The position numbers were made by a program, and so were the translations under genes. Positions 1 to 5,342 of a DNA stretch of 10,556 nucleotides are shown piece by piece. Numbering within the stretch: position 1 is the first letter of the stretch; each line of letters begins with the position of its first letter. The stretch spans positions 1-10,556 of the forward strand of contig JAIDVA010000121.1 in NCBI GenBank assembly GCA_029059925.1, given 5' to 3'. This DNA comes from Eubacterium sp. (GTDB taxonomy: Bacteria > Bacillota > Clostridia > Oscillospirales > Acutalibacteraceae). The notes beneath the pieces are model-generated. The model was not told where the DNA came from. It searched no databases and saw nothing but the letters and a program-made list of their open reading frames with translations.

Positions 1-55
1 CAAAAGAATGGTACATAAAATTAAATATAAAATATTTATCGAATTAAAAACGGAT

Positions 56-80
56 TATTAGGGTGTGTAACATCCTAATA
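56..80 (-). terminator. possible weak terminator of the phosphatase gene
   Basis: Positions 56-64 and 72-80 form a stem (seven Watson-Crick pairs, then a G-T and a T-A pair) with a 7-nt loop, just past the stop of the minus-strand phosphatase gene. Read on the minus strand, the nearest U-run (five Us) begins about six nucleotides after the stem, so it is a poor intrinsic terminator. The rest of positions 1-99 is AT-rich with no gene visible. Confidence 0.3.
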
Positions 81-99
81 TAAACAATATTTTTTATGA

Positions 100-735
100 T
101 TATGATTTATTTAATTCCTCAAGGGAGGTTGGTGAGGTATCAATAACCTCTAATTTTTTAGCCTGCATCCAGAGTGACGGTGTAATTCTCAGCTTATAGC
201 CATATCCCGCATCCATCTGCCAATGCGCCATTGGCGCTTCGGGCAGACCATAGCAGGAGAGAATTGTCATGAGCACACCTGCATGACCGACGATTGCAAA
301 GTTGTTAGTGCCTGTTTTAATGCAGCCGTCAACCACCTTTTCGAAAGCAGCACAGATACGCTGTGCAAACTGAGCATTGCTTTCACCGAACGGTGTTGAT
401 GCGTAAGCATCACCATGAAGCCATTTTTTAAAATCCTCGTTGTCTTTCAATTCTTCGGCTGTAAGTCCCTCAAACTCACCGAAATTGTATTCTATAAAAT
501 CATCAATTACCAGAATATTATTTTCAGGGAACATAATTTTAGCAGAATCCTTGCATCTTTTAAGCGGTGATGAAAAAACGGCATCTACATTTGGATAATG
601 CTGATGTGCTTTGATAGATTTCAGTGAGGATATACTATCTGTAGTAAGCGGTAAATCTGTATGCCCAATATACTGTGCGTTTAAGTTACCTTTTGTAATT
701 CCGTGTCTGAAAAGATAAAGGGTATATGTTTTCAT
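100..735 (-). CDS. histidine phosphatase family protein (phosphoglycerate-mutase-like)
   Basis: A 211-residue cytosolic protein of the branch-1 histidine phosphatase superfamily, which removes phosphate through a phospho-histidine intermediate. The RHG signature is at residues 10-12, with His11 as the predicted nucleophile. A FSSPLKR segment follows at 54-60, then the GEFEG region at 86-90 with Glu82 just before it, GES at 117-119, and the second catalytic histidine in VGHAG (His151). Length is normal for small family members such as alpha-ribazole phosphatases (CobC/CobZ-like), but no cobalamin genes lie nearby, so the substrate cannot be named. The start is supported by AAGGAG on the minus strand at 745-750. 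It diverges from an XRE regulator gene, and a candidate operator overlaps its probable promoter, so that regulator may control it. Family assignment is firm; substrate is unknown. Confidence 0.9.
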   Translation of the reverse strand: MKTYTLYLFRHGITKGNLNAQYIGHTDLPLTTDSISSLKSIKAHQHYPNVDAVFSSPLKRCKDSAKIMFPENNILVIDDFIEYNFGEFEGLTAEELKDNEDFKKWLHGDAYASTPFGESNAQFAQRICAAFEKVVDGCIKTGTNNFAIVGHAGVLMTILSCYGLPEAPMAHWQMDAGYGYKLRITPSLWMQAKKLEVIDTSPTSLEELNKS

Positions 736-770
736 TGAAAAAAGCTCCTTTTAAAGCGATATATTACAAA

Positions 771-801
771 TATTTAACAAAACAAAAATTTTACTTTACA
801 A
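771..801 (-). promoter_or_regulatory. possible promoter of the phosphatase gene
   Basis: On the minus strand a TG-extended -10, TAAATA (771-776), lies 19 bp from a TTGTAA -35-like hexamer (796-801). The spacer is longer than ideal. Site A covers the -10. Confidence 0.3.
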
Positions 802-823
802 ACAGTAATACGGCGGATATAAT
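795..823 (+). promoter_or_regulatory. sigma-A-type promoter of the XRE regulator gene
   Basis: TTTACA (795-800) and a perfect TATAAT (818-823) are separated by exactly 17 bp. The transcription start would fall near 830, giving a leader of about 20 nt that carries GGAGGA (838-843), six bases before the ATG at 850. Candidate operators B and C overlap the -35 and the start region. Confidence 0.75.
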
Positions 824-849
824 ACTATTTGTAATATGGAGGAATTTTA

Positions 850-1542
850 ATGGATAGAATGATAGAGGAAACACGTGCAGTCATTCACGAAAAAATAGAC
901 AAAAAGTTTGATAAGCTGATTGCAAAGCAGGAAAAGGTAGAAAAACTTTCAAAATTTGCCGAGATACTTTCACAGCTCAGAAAAGAGCGTGGTATAAGCC
1001 AGAAAAAGGCGGCTAATGATTTGGGGATAAGCCAGGCACTTCTCAGCCATTATGAAAAAGGTATCAGAGAATGCGGGCTTGATTTTGTAATCAAATGCAG
1101 TGAATATTACGGAGTTACTACTGATTATCTTTTGGGTGTGAGCAGCAACAGAACCGGTGTTGATATGTCTTTTATGACAGATGTTGATGATTTACAGGAA
1201 ATGTCGGAAATTCAGTCTCTTGCACAGGCATCGACAATGATGCTCAAGATGATTGCTAACACAAAAGATGTTAATATGAGCAAATGTATTTATGATTATT
1301 ACATGCTTTGTCTTTATCGCGGCTCTTTAACAATGGCAAAGGCGGGAATTTTGCCTAAGGAAATGTTCAAAATTGATTTTACACTCGGAAGAGAGCTTGT
1401 ATCGGCTGCAATTGCAATTGAGGATGCACGCTTTGCTTTTATCGAGGATAAGTCAAGAACAGGATCAGACCTTGGTGAAAGGACTGCAATCCATTCAATT
1501 ATTGAAAGAGCCGAAGAGCATATTATGAACAGTCTTATTTAA
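850..1542 (+). CDS. XRE/Cro-CI-type helix-turn-helix transcriptional regulator
   Basis: A 230-residue DNA-binding protein. Residues 1-35 form a charged, probably coiled-coil helix, an unusual leader for this family. Residues 36-96 are an HTH_3 domain: FAEILSQLRKERGISQ, then AANDLGISQALLSHYEKG as helix-turn-helix, then a segment ending in YYGVTTDYLLG. Residues 110-230 are mostly helical and I do not recognise a ligand or catalytic domain; they may dimerise or sense a signal. The start is fixed by GGAGGA at 838-843. It diverges from a histidine phosphatase gene and probably represses its own promoter through the palindromes at 762-836. Its stop overlaps the convergent mtnN stop in a shared TTAA (1539-1542). 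Role is inferred from family; the signal is unknown. Confidence 0.88.
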   Translation: MDRMIEETRAVIHEKIDKKFDKLIAKQEKVEKLSKFAEILSQLRKERGISQKKAANDLGISQALLSHYEKGIRECGLDFVIKCSEYYGVTTDYLLGVSSNRTGVDMSFMTDVDDLQEMSEIQSLAQASTMMLKMIANTKDVNMSKCIYDYYMLCLYRGSLTMAKAGILPKEMFKIDFTLGRELVSAAIAIEDARFAFIEDKSRTGSDLGERTAIHSIIERAEEHIMNSLI

Positions 1543-2246
1543 AATAAGGCAAATTGATTTTGTTCGGATTTAATATATTCAAGTATGATCGCTGTGGAGA
1601 TTTCCGCAGCGATTTTTTTAAATGTAGGATAATCGAGCTGAGAATTCTCGTCTCCCCCGTCGCTGATTGAACGTATAACAGCAAAAGGAATATTGTTTGC
1701 AGCACAGGTATGACCGATTGCGCCGCCCTCCATTTCACCGCAGAGTGCATTAAACTCATTAACCAGCTTTTGCTTAAGTGAGCTGTCAGCAATAAATGTG
1801 TCACCGCTGGTAATTGTGCCGCGGTGGATTTTTTCGCCGCAATTTATTGCTGTGCGTGCAAGCTTTTCGGAAAGCTCTTCATCTGCCTTTATTTTAATAG
1901 TATTCAGTCCGTTTATAAATCCAAGCGGTTCGCCGAGTGCACTGATATCGATGTCATATTCACACACATCGGTTGCAATAACAACATTTTTAATTACAAC
2001 GTCTTTTGAAAGCGAGCAGCCGACACCAATGTTGATAATTTTATCTATATCAAAATTATCAATCATTGCCTGTGTGCAGATTGCTGCATTAACCTTGCCG
2101 GGTGAGCATTGTGCTGCACAGACCATAACCTCTTCAAGAAAGCCGCAGACAAATTCGATACCTGCAATTTTAGTGATGGTTTTTTGTGTGATTTTTTCTT
2201 TTATTGAGCTTACCTCAACATCCATTGCACCGATAATTCCCAGCAT
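1539..2246 (-). CDS. mtnN: 5'-methylthioadenosine/S-adenosylhomocysteine nucleosidase
   Basis: A 235-residue cytosolic enzyme of the PNP/UDP phosphorylase superfamily. MTA/SAH nucleosidase hydrolyses the N-glycosidic bond of methylthioadenosine and S-adenosylhomocysteine, releasing adenine, and so clears by-products of methylation and polyamine synthesis. The N-terminus MLGIIGAMDVEV matches the family; Glu11 aligns with catalytic Glu12 of the E. coli enzyme. GEMEGGAIG at 170-178 holds the ribose-binding Glu173, and RSISDGGD at 192-199 holds Asp196, equivalent to the general acid Asp197. The usual EMEAAAIA is EMEGGAIG here, a mild deviation. GAGGGA at 2252-2257 (minus strand) supports the start. 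It diverges from rpmH and converges on the XRE gene with overlapping stops. Futalosine hydrolase is a related alternative, but the catalytic set favours MtnN. Confidence 0.88.
   Translation of the reverse strand: MLGIIGAMDVEVSSIKEKITQKTITKIAGIEFVCGFLEEVMVCAAQCSPGKVNAAICTQAMIDNFDIDKIINIGVGCSLSKDVVIKNVVIATDVCEYDIDISALGEPLGFINGLNTIKIKADEELSEKLARTAINCGEKIHRGTITSGDTFIADSSLKQKLVNEFNALCGEMEGGAIGHTCAANNIPFAVIRSISDGGDENSQLDYPTFKKIAAEISTAIILEYIKSEQNQFALF
1588..1619 (+). terminator. intrinsic terminator of the XRE gene, inside mtnN
   Basis: Positions 1588-1598 and 1603-1613 form an 11-bp stem with one G-T pair and a 4-nt loop, followed by an unbroken T-run (1613-1619). It works only in the plus direction, since the minus-strand side has no U-run. 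It begins 45 bp after the XRE stop and lies wholly within the last codons of the opposing mtnN gene. Confidence 0.75.
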
Positions 2247-2281
2247 AGTTATCCCTCACGTTATAAAAATTAAAAAGCTCT

Positions 2282-2310
2282 TGTTGACGGGAGATCAGTT
2301 TTCCCCAACA
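2282..2310 (-). promoter_or_regulatory. hairpin in the mtnN mRNA leader
   Basis: In the predicted 67-nt mtnN leader, TGTTG and GGGA pair with TCCC and CAACA around a 2-nt bulge and a 9-nt loop. U-rich stretches follow (U5, AA, U5) before the ribosome binding site. It may affect mRNA stability or act as a weak attenuator. It matches no riboswitch class that I can recognise. Confidence 0.35.
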
Positions 2311-2319
2311 TATAGTGTA

Positions 2320-2348
2320 ATTATAATATATATTGTTAATAAATACAA
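2320..2348 (-). promoter_or_regulatory. probable mtnN promoter
   Basis: On the minus strand a perfect TATAAT (2320-2325) lies 17 bp downstream of TTGTAT (2343-2348), which matches the -35 consensus at only three positions. The start would be near 2313. It lies back to back with the rpmH promoter, about 20 bp away. Confidence 0.5.
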
Positions 2349-2365
2349 GAATAATAAATTTTTTG

Positions 2366-2395
2366 TTGACAAGTATTGTCACTTTAATATATAAT
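2366..2395 (+). promoter_or_regulatory. strong sigma-A-type promoter of the rpmH operon
   Basis: Perfect TTGACA (2366-2371) and perfect TATAAT (2390-2395) with an 18-bp spacer; an overlapping TATATA gives 16 bp. The predicted start is near 2402, leaving a leader of about 110 nt before rpmH. Such a near-consensus promoter fits a ribosomal protein operon. Confidence 0.85.
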
Positions 2396-2442
2396 ATCAA
2401 ACGATAATGTGGAGTTGTATCCTCATTGACAAAATCAATTGC

Positions 2443-2493
2443 CTGCACTATACCCGTGCAGAGTTTATAAAAGATTAAGACAAGTTTAGTCTT
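2443..2493 (+). promoter_or_regulatory. two small hairpins in the rpmH leader
   Basis: CTGCAC (2443-2448) pairs with GTGCAG (2456-2461) around a 7-nt loop, and AAGAC (2477-2481) pairs with GTCTT (2489-2493) around another 7-nt loop. The second ends just before GGAG at 2500-2503, so it could influence access to the rpmH ribosome binding site. Function is unproven. Confidence 0.35.
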
Positions 2494-2513
2494 TTGAATG
2501 GAGTGAAAAAGAA

Positions 2514-2648
2514 ATGAAGAGAACTTTCCAGCCTAAGAAGAGACATGCTCAGAAGGAGCACGGTTTCAGAAAAAGAATGTCAACAAGAAATGGTAGAAAG
2601 GTACTTGCTCGCCGTCGTGCAAAGGGCAGAAAGAAGCTTTCTTACTAA
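2514..2648 (+). CDS. rpmH: 50S ribosomal protein L34
   Basis: A 44-residue, extremely basic protein of the large ribosomal subunit. The N-terminus MKRTFQPKKRHAQKEHGF, then RKRMSTRNGRKVLARRR and the end AKGRKKLSY, match the L34 family along its full normal length. GGAG at 2500-2503 is the ribosome binding site, with a slightly long 10-nt spacing. It is the first gene of the operon, with rnpA starting 21 bp after its stop, the near-universal bacterial order. It is expressed from the strong promoter at 2366-2395. In many Firmicutes dnaA diverges from this gene; here the neighbour is mtnN. Confidence 0.97.
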   Translation: MKRTFQPKKRHAQKEHGFRKRMSTRNGRKVLARRRAKGRKKLSY

Positions 2649-2669
2649 TTACCGACTGGGAGTGATTAG

Positions 2670-3002
2670 GTGAAAAGCATAACCTTAAAGGAAAACAAGG
2701 ATTTTCGCCGCCTCTACTACAGGGGCAAGAGTGATGCAGCACCCTGCCTTGTTACCTATGTAATGAAAAGCAGACTCGGCAAAACAAGAGTGGGCATTAC
2801 AAGCGGTAAAAAAATAGGCAATGCAGTTAAACGTAACAGAGCGAGACGGTTAATCCGTGCCGCTTTTACGGAGTATGAGGACAGGCTCAACGGTGATTAT
2901 GACATCGTATTTGTTGCTCGTACAAAAACTGCACAGGTAAAAATGCAGGAGGTGCAGAGGCAGATGGAGGACCAGCTGAAAAAGCTGGGTGTGCTGAATT
3001 GA
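2670..3002 (+). CDS. rnpA: ribonuclease P protein component
   Basis: A 110-residue basic protein that joins the RNase P RNA to remove 5' leaders from precursor tRNAs. The family signature is visible: TSGKKIGNAVKRNRARRLIRAAF at about residues 44-66, split here as KKIGNAVKRN and RARRLIRAAF, with the RNR motif at 55-57. The N-terminal KENKDFRRLYYRGK matches the region contacting the precursor leader. Length is normal. The start is GTG at 2670, supported by GGGAG at 2658-2662. The stop (TGA, 3000-3002) overlaps the yidD start by 4 bp, so the two are probably translationally coupled. The RNase P RNA gene itself is not in this window. Confidence 0.96.
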   Translation: MKSITLKENKDFRRLYYRGKSDAAPCLVTYVMKSRLGKTRVGITSGKKIGNAVKRNRARRLIRAAFTEYEDRLNGDYDIVFVARTKTAQVKMQEVQRQMEDQLKKLGVLN

Positions 3003-3247
3003 AAAAGCTAATTAAAAAGGTAATGATATTCCTTATCAGGACATATCAGCTGACAATCAGCCCAAGATTTTCACACGGCAGCTGCCGATTTACTCCGACC
3101 TGCTCACAATATGCTATAGAGGCTATTGAAATTCACGGAATTTTCAGGGGCACTCTTTTGGCAATATGGCGAATTTTAAGGTGTAACCCTTTATGTAAGG
3201 GTGGCTGGGACCCTGTTCCCCCCAAGAAAAGTAAAGAGGATAACTAA
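2999..3247 (+). CDS. yidD: membrane protein insertion efficiency factor YidD
   Basis: An 82-residue protein of the YidD family, thought to sit on the inner face of the membrane and assist YidC-dependent insertion. A basic amphipathic N-terminus (KKLIKKVMIFLIRTYQ) leads into the family core TISPRFSHGSCRFTPTCSQY at 19-38 and RCNPLCKGGWDPVPPKK at 61-77, with all the usual cysteines at 29, 35, 62 and 66. The start is TTG, sharing TTGA with the rnpA stop and lacking a good ribosome binding site, so translation probably depends on ribosomes leaving rnpA. The stop overlaps the yidC ATG by one base. Confidence 0.95.
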   Translation: MKKLIKKVMIFLIRTYQLTISPRFSHGSCRFTPTCSQYAIEAIEIHGIFRGTLLAIWRILRCNPLCKGGWDPVPPKKSKEDN

Positions 3248-4302
3248 TGAATAGTATTTTACTTTTTGCAAACAACGCTTCAAGTACTGTGTCAAACGGT
3301 ATACCATTTTTGAAGTGGCTGTATTGGATTTTCGGTTATTGTATGAGACTTCTTATGGAGGTACTTGATAATAAGTATTTCCTTGCGATTGTTATATTTA
3401 CAGTTGTAACCCGTCTTTTGCTTTTACCGCTTAATATCAGACAGCAAAAAACAATGGCAAGAACCACAAGATTGCAGCCTAAAATCCAGAAAATTCAGAA
3501 GAAGTACAATGTTCAGGGCATAACAGACGCAAGAGAGCGTCAGAAAATGCAGCAGAAGCTGAACGAGGAAATGCAGAATCTTTATGCAAGAGAGGGTCAC
3601 AATCCTATGCAGATGGGATGTGGACCAATGCTTTTCCAGATGGTATTTCTCATGGGTATTATTGGTATTATTTATTACCCGTTGCCTTATGTACTCGGTA
3701 TCAGCAGTTTCAATGATAATGCACAGGCAATCAGCGATGTAATTTTGCCGATTTATCAGAATCTTATCGGAGATCCGGATGCTAAGGTAATGTATTTCCA
3801 GCTTAATATTTTGGAAAACTTTGATGCGTATAGGGAAACTCTTATGACAAGCTTCCCCGATATTTTCACGGCTGAGAAATGCGATATGATAACAATTTAT
3901 CGTGACAGCATGAATCTGTTTGGTCTGGATATGACAGCAGTGCCGCATCTTAAGGGCAACACGCAGGGACAGATTATTTTAATTCCTATCCTGTGTCTTG
4001 TAACATCACTTGGTTCAAGCGTTGTGTCAATGATAATTCAAAAGAAAAACAATCCTGCAGCGCAGCAGCAGGCACAGCAAATGATGCTGATGATGCTGAT
4101 GATGCCTTTCTTCTCATTTTATATTTCATTTAAGGTAACTGCAGCAGTAGGTTTTTACTGGATTATTTCTAACCTTGTTGCAATTTTGCAGCAGATATTC
4201 ATTTTCAAGCAGTATCCGCCGAGAAAAACACAGGCAAGGCTTATGATTGATAACACAATCGAGCGCCGTTCTCGTGAGGAGAATGTTAAGAAAATTAAAT
4301 AA
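3247..4302 (+). CDS. yidC: membrane protein insertase YidC/Oxa1 family, with enlarged outer loop
   Basis: A 351-residue integral membrane insertase that places proteins in the cytoplasmic membrane alone or with Sec. Hydrophobic segments lie near residues 20-40, 43-62, 118-140, 243-264 and 278-322 (the last holding two). Arg56 in FTVVTRLLLLPL matches the conserved groove arginine. The cytoplasmic helical hairpin is at 67-115. The end has the family pattern MMPFF...GFYWIISNL...QQ and a basic tail. Two oddities: no lipobox cysteine is seen near the N-terminus, unlike B. subtilis SpoIIIJ, and about 100 mostly polar residues (141-240) fill a loop that is short in typical Gram-positive YidC (about 260 residues). 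GAGGA at 3236-3240 supports the ATG. It overlaps yidD by one base. Confidence 0.94.
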   Translation: MNSILLFANNASSTVSNGIPFLKWLYWIFGYCMRLLMEVLDNKYFLAIVIFTVVTRLLLLPLNIRQQKTMARTTRLQPKIQKIQKKYNVQGITDARERQKMQQKLNEEMQNLYAREGHNPMQMGCGPMLFQMVFLMGIIGIIYYPLPYVLGISSFNDNAQAISDVILPIYQNLIGDPDAKVMYFQLNILENFDAYRETLMTSFPDIFTAEKCDMITIYRDSMNLFGLDMTAVPHLKGNTQGQIILIPILCLVTSLGSSVVSMIIQKKNNPAAQQQAQQMMLMMLMMPFFSFYISFKVTAAVGFYWIISNLVAILQQIFIFKQYPPRKTQARLMIDNTIERRSREENVKKIK

Positions 4303-4317
4303 TTATCGGAGGATTAT

Positions 4318-5256
4318 ATGATAAAGGAATTTATCGGTACCGGTAAAACTATCGACGAGGCAACCCTTGCGGCAAAGACAGGTCTTAACGCACCTATGAC
4401 AGCTGATGTTAAGATTGAGGTTGTTGCAATGCCGAAGAAAAAGGTTCTTGGCTTATTCGGCGGCAGTGACGCACAGGTTAAAGCAAGCTATGACGATGGC
4501 AAAAAAGAGAAAAAGCAGCCTAAGCCAAAAAAGAGCAAGCCTGTTCAGGAGCGTAAGCAAGTTCAGGAAAAGAAGCCTGCTCAGCCAAAACCCGTTGCCC
4601 CTAAAAAGGCTCCGCAGCCAGAAAAACAGGAGCAGGAAATTGAAAAAATCAGCGATAGTGATATCGATTTAGATTATGTATGCGCATACCTTAAAACTAT
4701 GATTGACAGCTTTAAGGTTGAGGATGCAAAAATTACAGCAAAGCTTGTTGATGGCGTTGTTGAGGTTAATGTTGACTGCGATGATTACGGCATTATTATC
4801 GGTCGCCGCGGTGAAACACTTGATGCTCTTCAGTATTTAACAAGTCTTGCAATTAAAAAGTCAACTGATAAATATGTAAGAGTTACATTAAATGTCGGTG
4901 ATTACCGTGCAAAGAGAGAGCAGACTCTCAGAGCACTTGCAGTTAAGAATGCAAATCATGCAATCAGAACAGGCAGAAGATATACCTTTGAGCCGATGAA
5001 CCCGTATGAAAGAAGAATTATTCATACAGCAGTTCAGGAGGTTGAGGGTGCAACATCTCGTTCTGTAGGCAACGGTATGGACAGAAAGGTTATAATTGAA
5101 CCGGAAGGCGGAGTAAGATATTCAAACAACCGTGGCGGCAGAAGAAATAATGGCCGCTCAGGTTATACTCCTGCAAAGCCGGATCCAAACCGTGAAAAAG
5201 TAGTTGACCGTGCAGATATTCCGAAGTTCGGAAAAATCGAGGTTAACAAAGACTAA
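4318..5256 (+). CDS. khpB: RNA-binding protein KhpB (Jag): Jag-N, KH and R3H domains
   Basis: A 312-residue cytoplasmic RNA-binding protein; the family (Jag, EloR) affects cell elongation and small-RNA regulation with its partner KhpA. Residues 1-58 are the Jag-N domain (start MIKEFIGTGKTIDEA, with KKVLGLFGG). Residues 60-108 are a Lys/Pro/Gln-rich linker. A KH domain follows, with the loop GIIIGRRGETLDALQYLTSL at 158-177. The R3H domain is at about 195-262 and includes MNPYERRIIHTAVQ. The last 50 residues are Arg/Gly/Asn-rich and disordered, resembling an extra RNA-binding tail. GGAGGA at 4308-4313 gives a strong start. It is the last gene of the rpmH operon, 15 bp after yidC and 22 bp before a terminator hairpin. 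Adjacency to yidC is conserved across Firmicutes. Confidence 0.95.
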   Translation: MIKEFIGTGKTIDEATLAAKTGLNAPMTADVKIEVVAMPKKKVLGLFGGSDAQVKASYDDGKKEKKQPKPKKSKPVQERKQVQEKKPAQPKPVAPKKAPQPEKQEQEIEKISDSDIDLDYVCAYLKTMIDSFKVEDAKITAKLVDGVVEVNVDCDDYGIIIGRRGETLDALQYLTSLAIKKSTDKYVRVTLNVGDYRAKREQTLRALAVKNANHAIRTGRRYTFEPMNPYERRIIHTAVQEVEGATSRSVGNGMDRKVIIEPEGGVRYSNNRGGRRNNGRSGYTPAKPDPNREKVVDRADIPKFGKIEVNKD

Positions 5257-5278
5257 TAAGAGGGTGACATAACCCTAT

Positions 5279-5306
5279 AAAGGTGGGCACTCGTGTCCGC
5301 CTTTTT
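5279..5306 (+). terminator. intrinsic terminator ending the rpmH-khpB operon
   Basis: Positions 5279-5289 pair with 5294-5304 (11 bp, two G-T pairs, CTCG loop), with five Ts at 5302-5306. A smaller hairpin (AGGGT 5261-5265, ACCCT 5272-5276) precedes it. Only 36 bp separate the T-run from mnmE, and I see no convincing -35/-10 pair there, so mnmE may rely on read-through. Confidence 0.8.
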
Positions 5307-5342
5307 ATTTAGTTATAGTTATTATTAGTGGGAGGGGTATAT

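Larger units (their letters stand above)
762..836. promoter_or_regulatory. three-copy candidate operator between divergent genes
   Basis: Three copies of a partial palindrome built on TTAC-N5-GTAA lie in this gap. Site A (762-778) has a good left arm, TATTAC, and a degenerate right arm. Site B (794-810) contains TTACAAACAGTAA. Site C (820-836) is TAATACTATTTGTAATA, with arms matching 5 of 6. Sites A and C also share a perfect 12-bp inverted repeat (ATATTACAAATA at 761-772, its complement at 826-837). Centres are 32 and 26 bp apart. B overlaps the -35 of the regulator gene, C lies at its expected transcription start, and A overlaps the probable -10 of the phosphatase gene. This is what autorepression by the adjacent XRE protein would look like; binding is inferred. 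Confidence 0.55.

Noticed and set aside
2251..2310. DnaA-box-like words (a TTATCC word read near 2249 and TTTTCCCCA near 2299)
   Set aside because: Each matches TTATCCACA at only about 7 of 9 positions, and there is no cluster or AT-rich unwinding arrangement to support an origin.
1798..2394. 198-codon plus-strand open frame opposite mtnN
   Set aside because: It is antisense to a clear MtnN with all catalytic residues, has no ribosome binding site or recognisable domain, and has the Ser/Ile-rich composition expected of a complementary-strand shadow.
2407..2478. Possible 23-residue leader peptide in the rpmH 5' region
   Set aside because: The ATG would lie only a few bases after the predicted transcription start with no ribosome binding site, and the peptide has no attenuation-like codon run.
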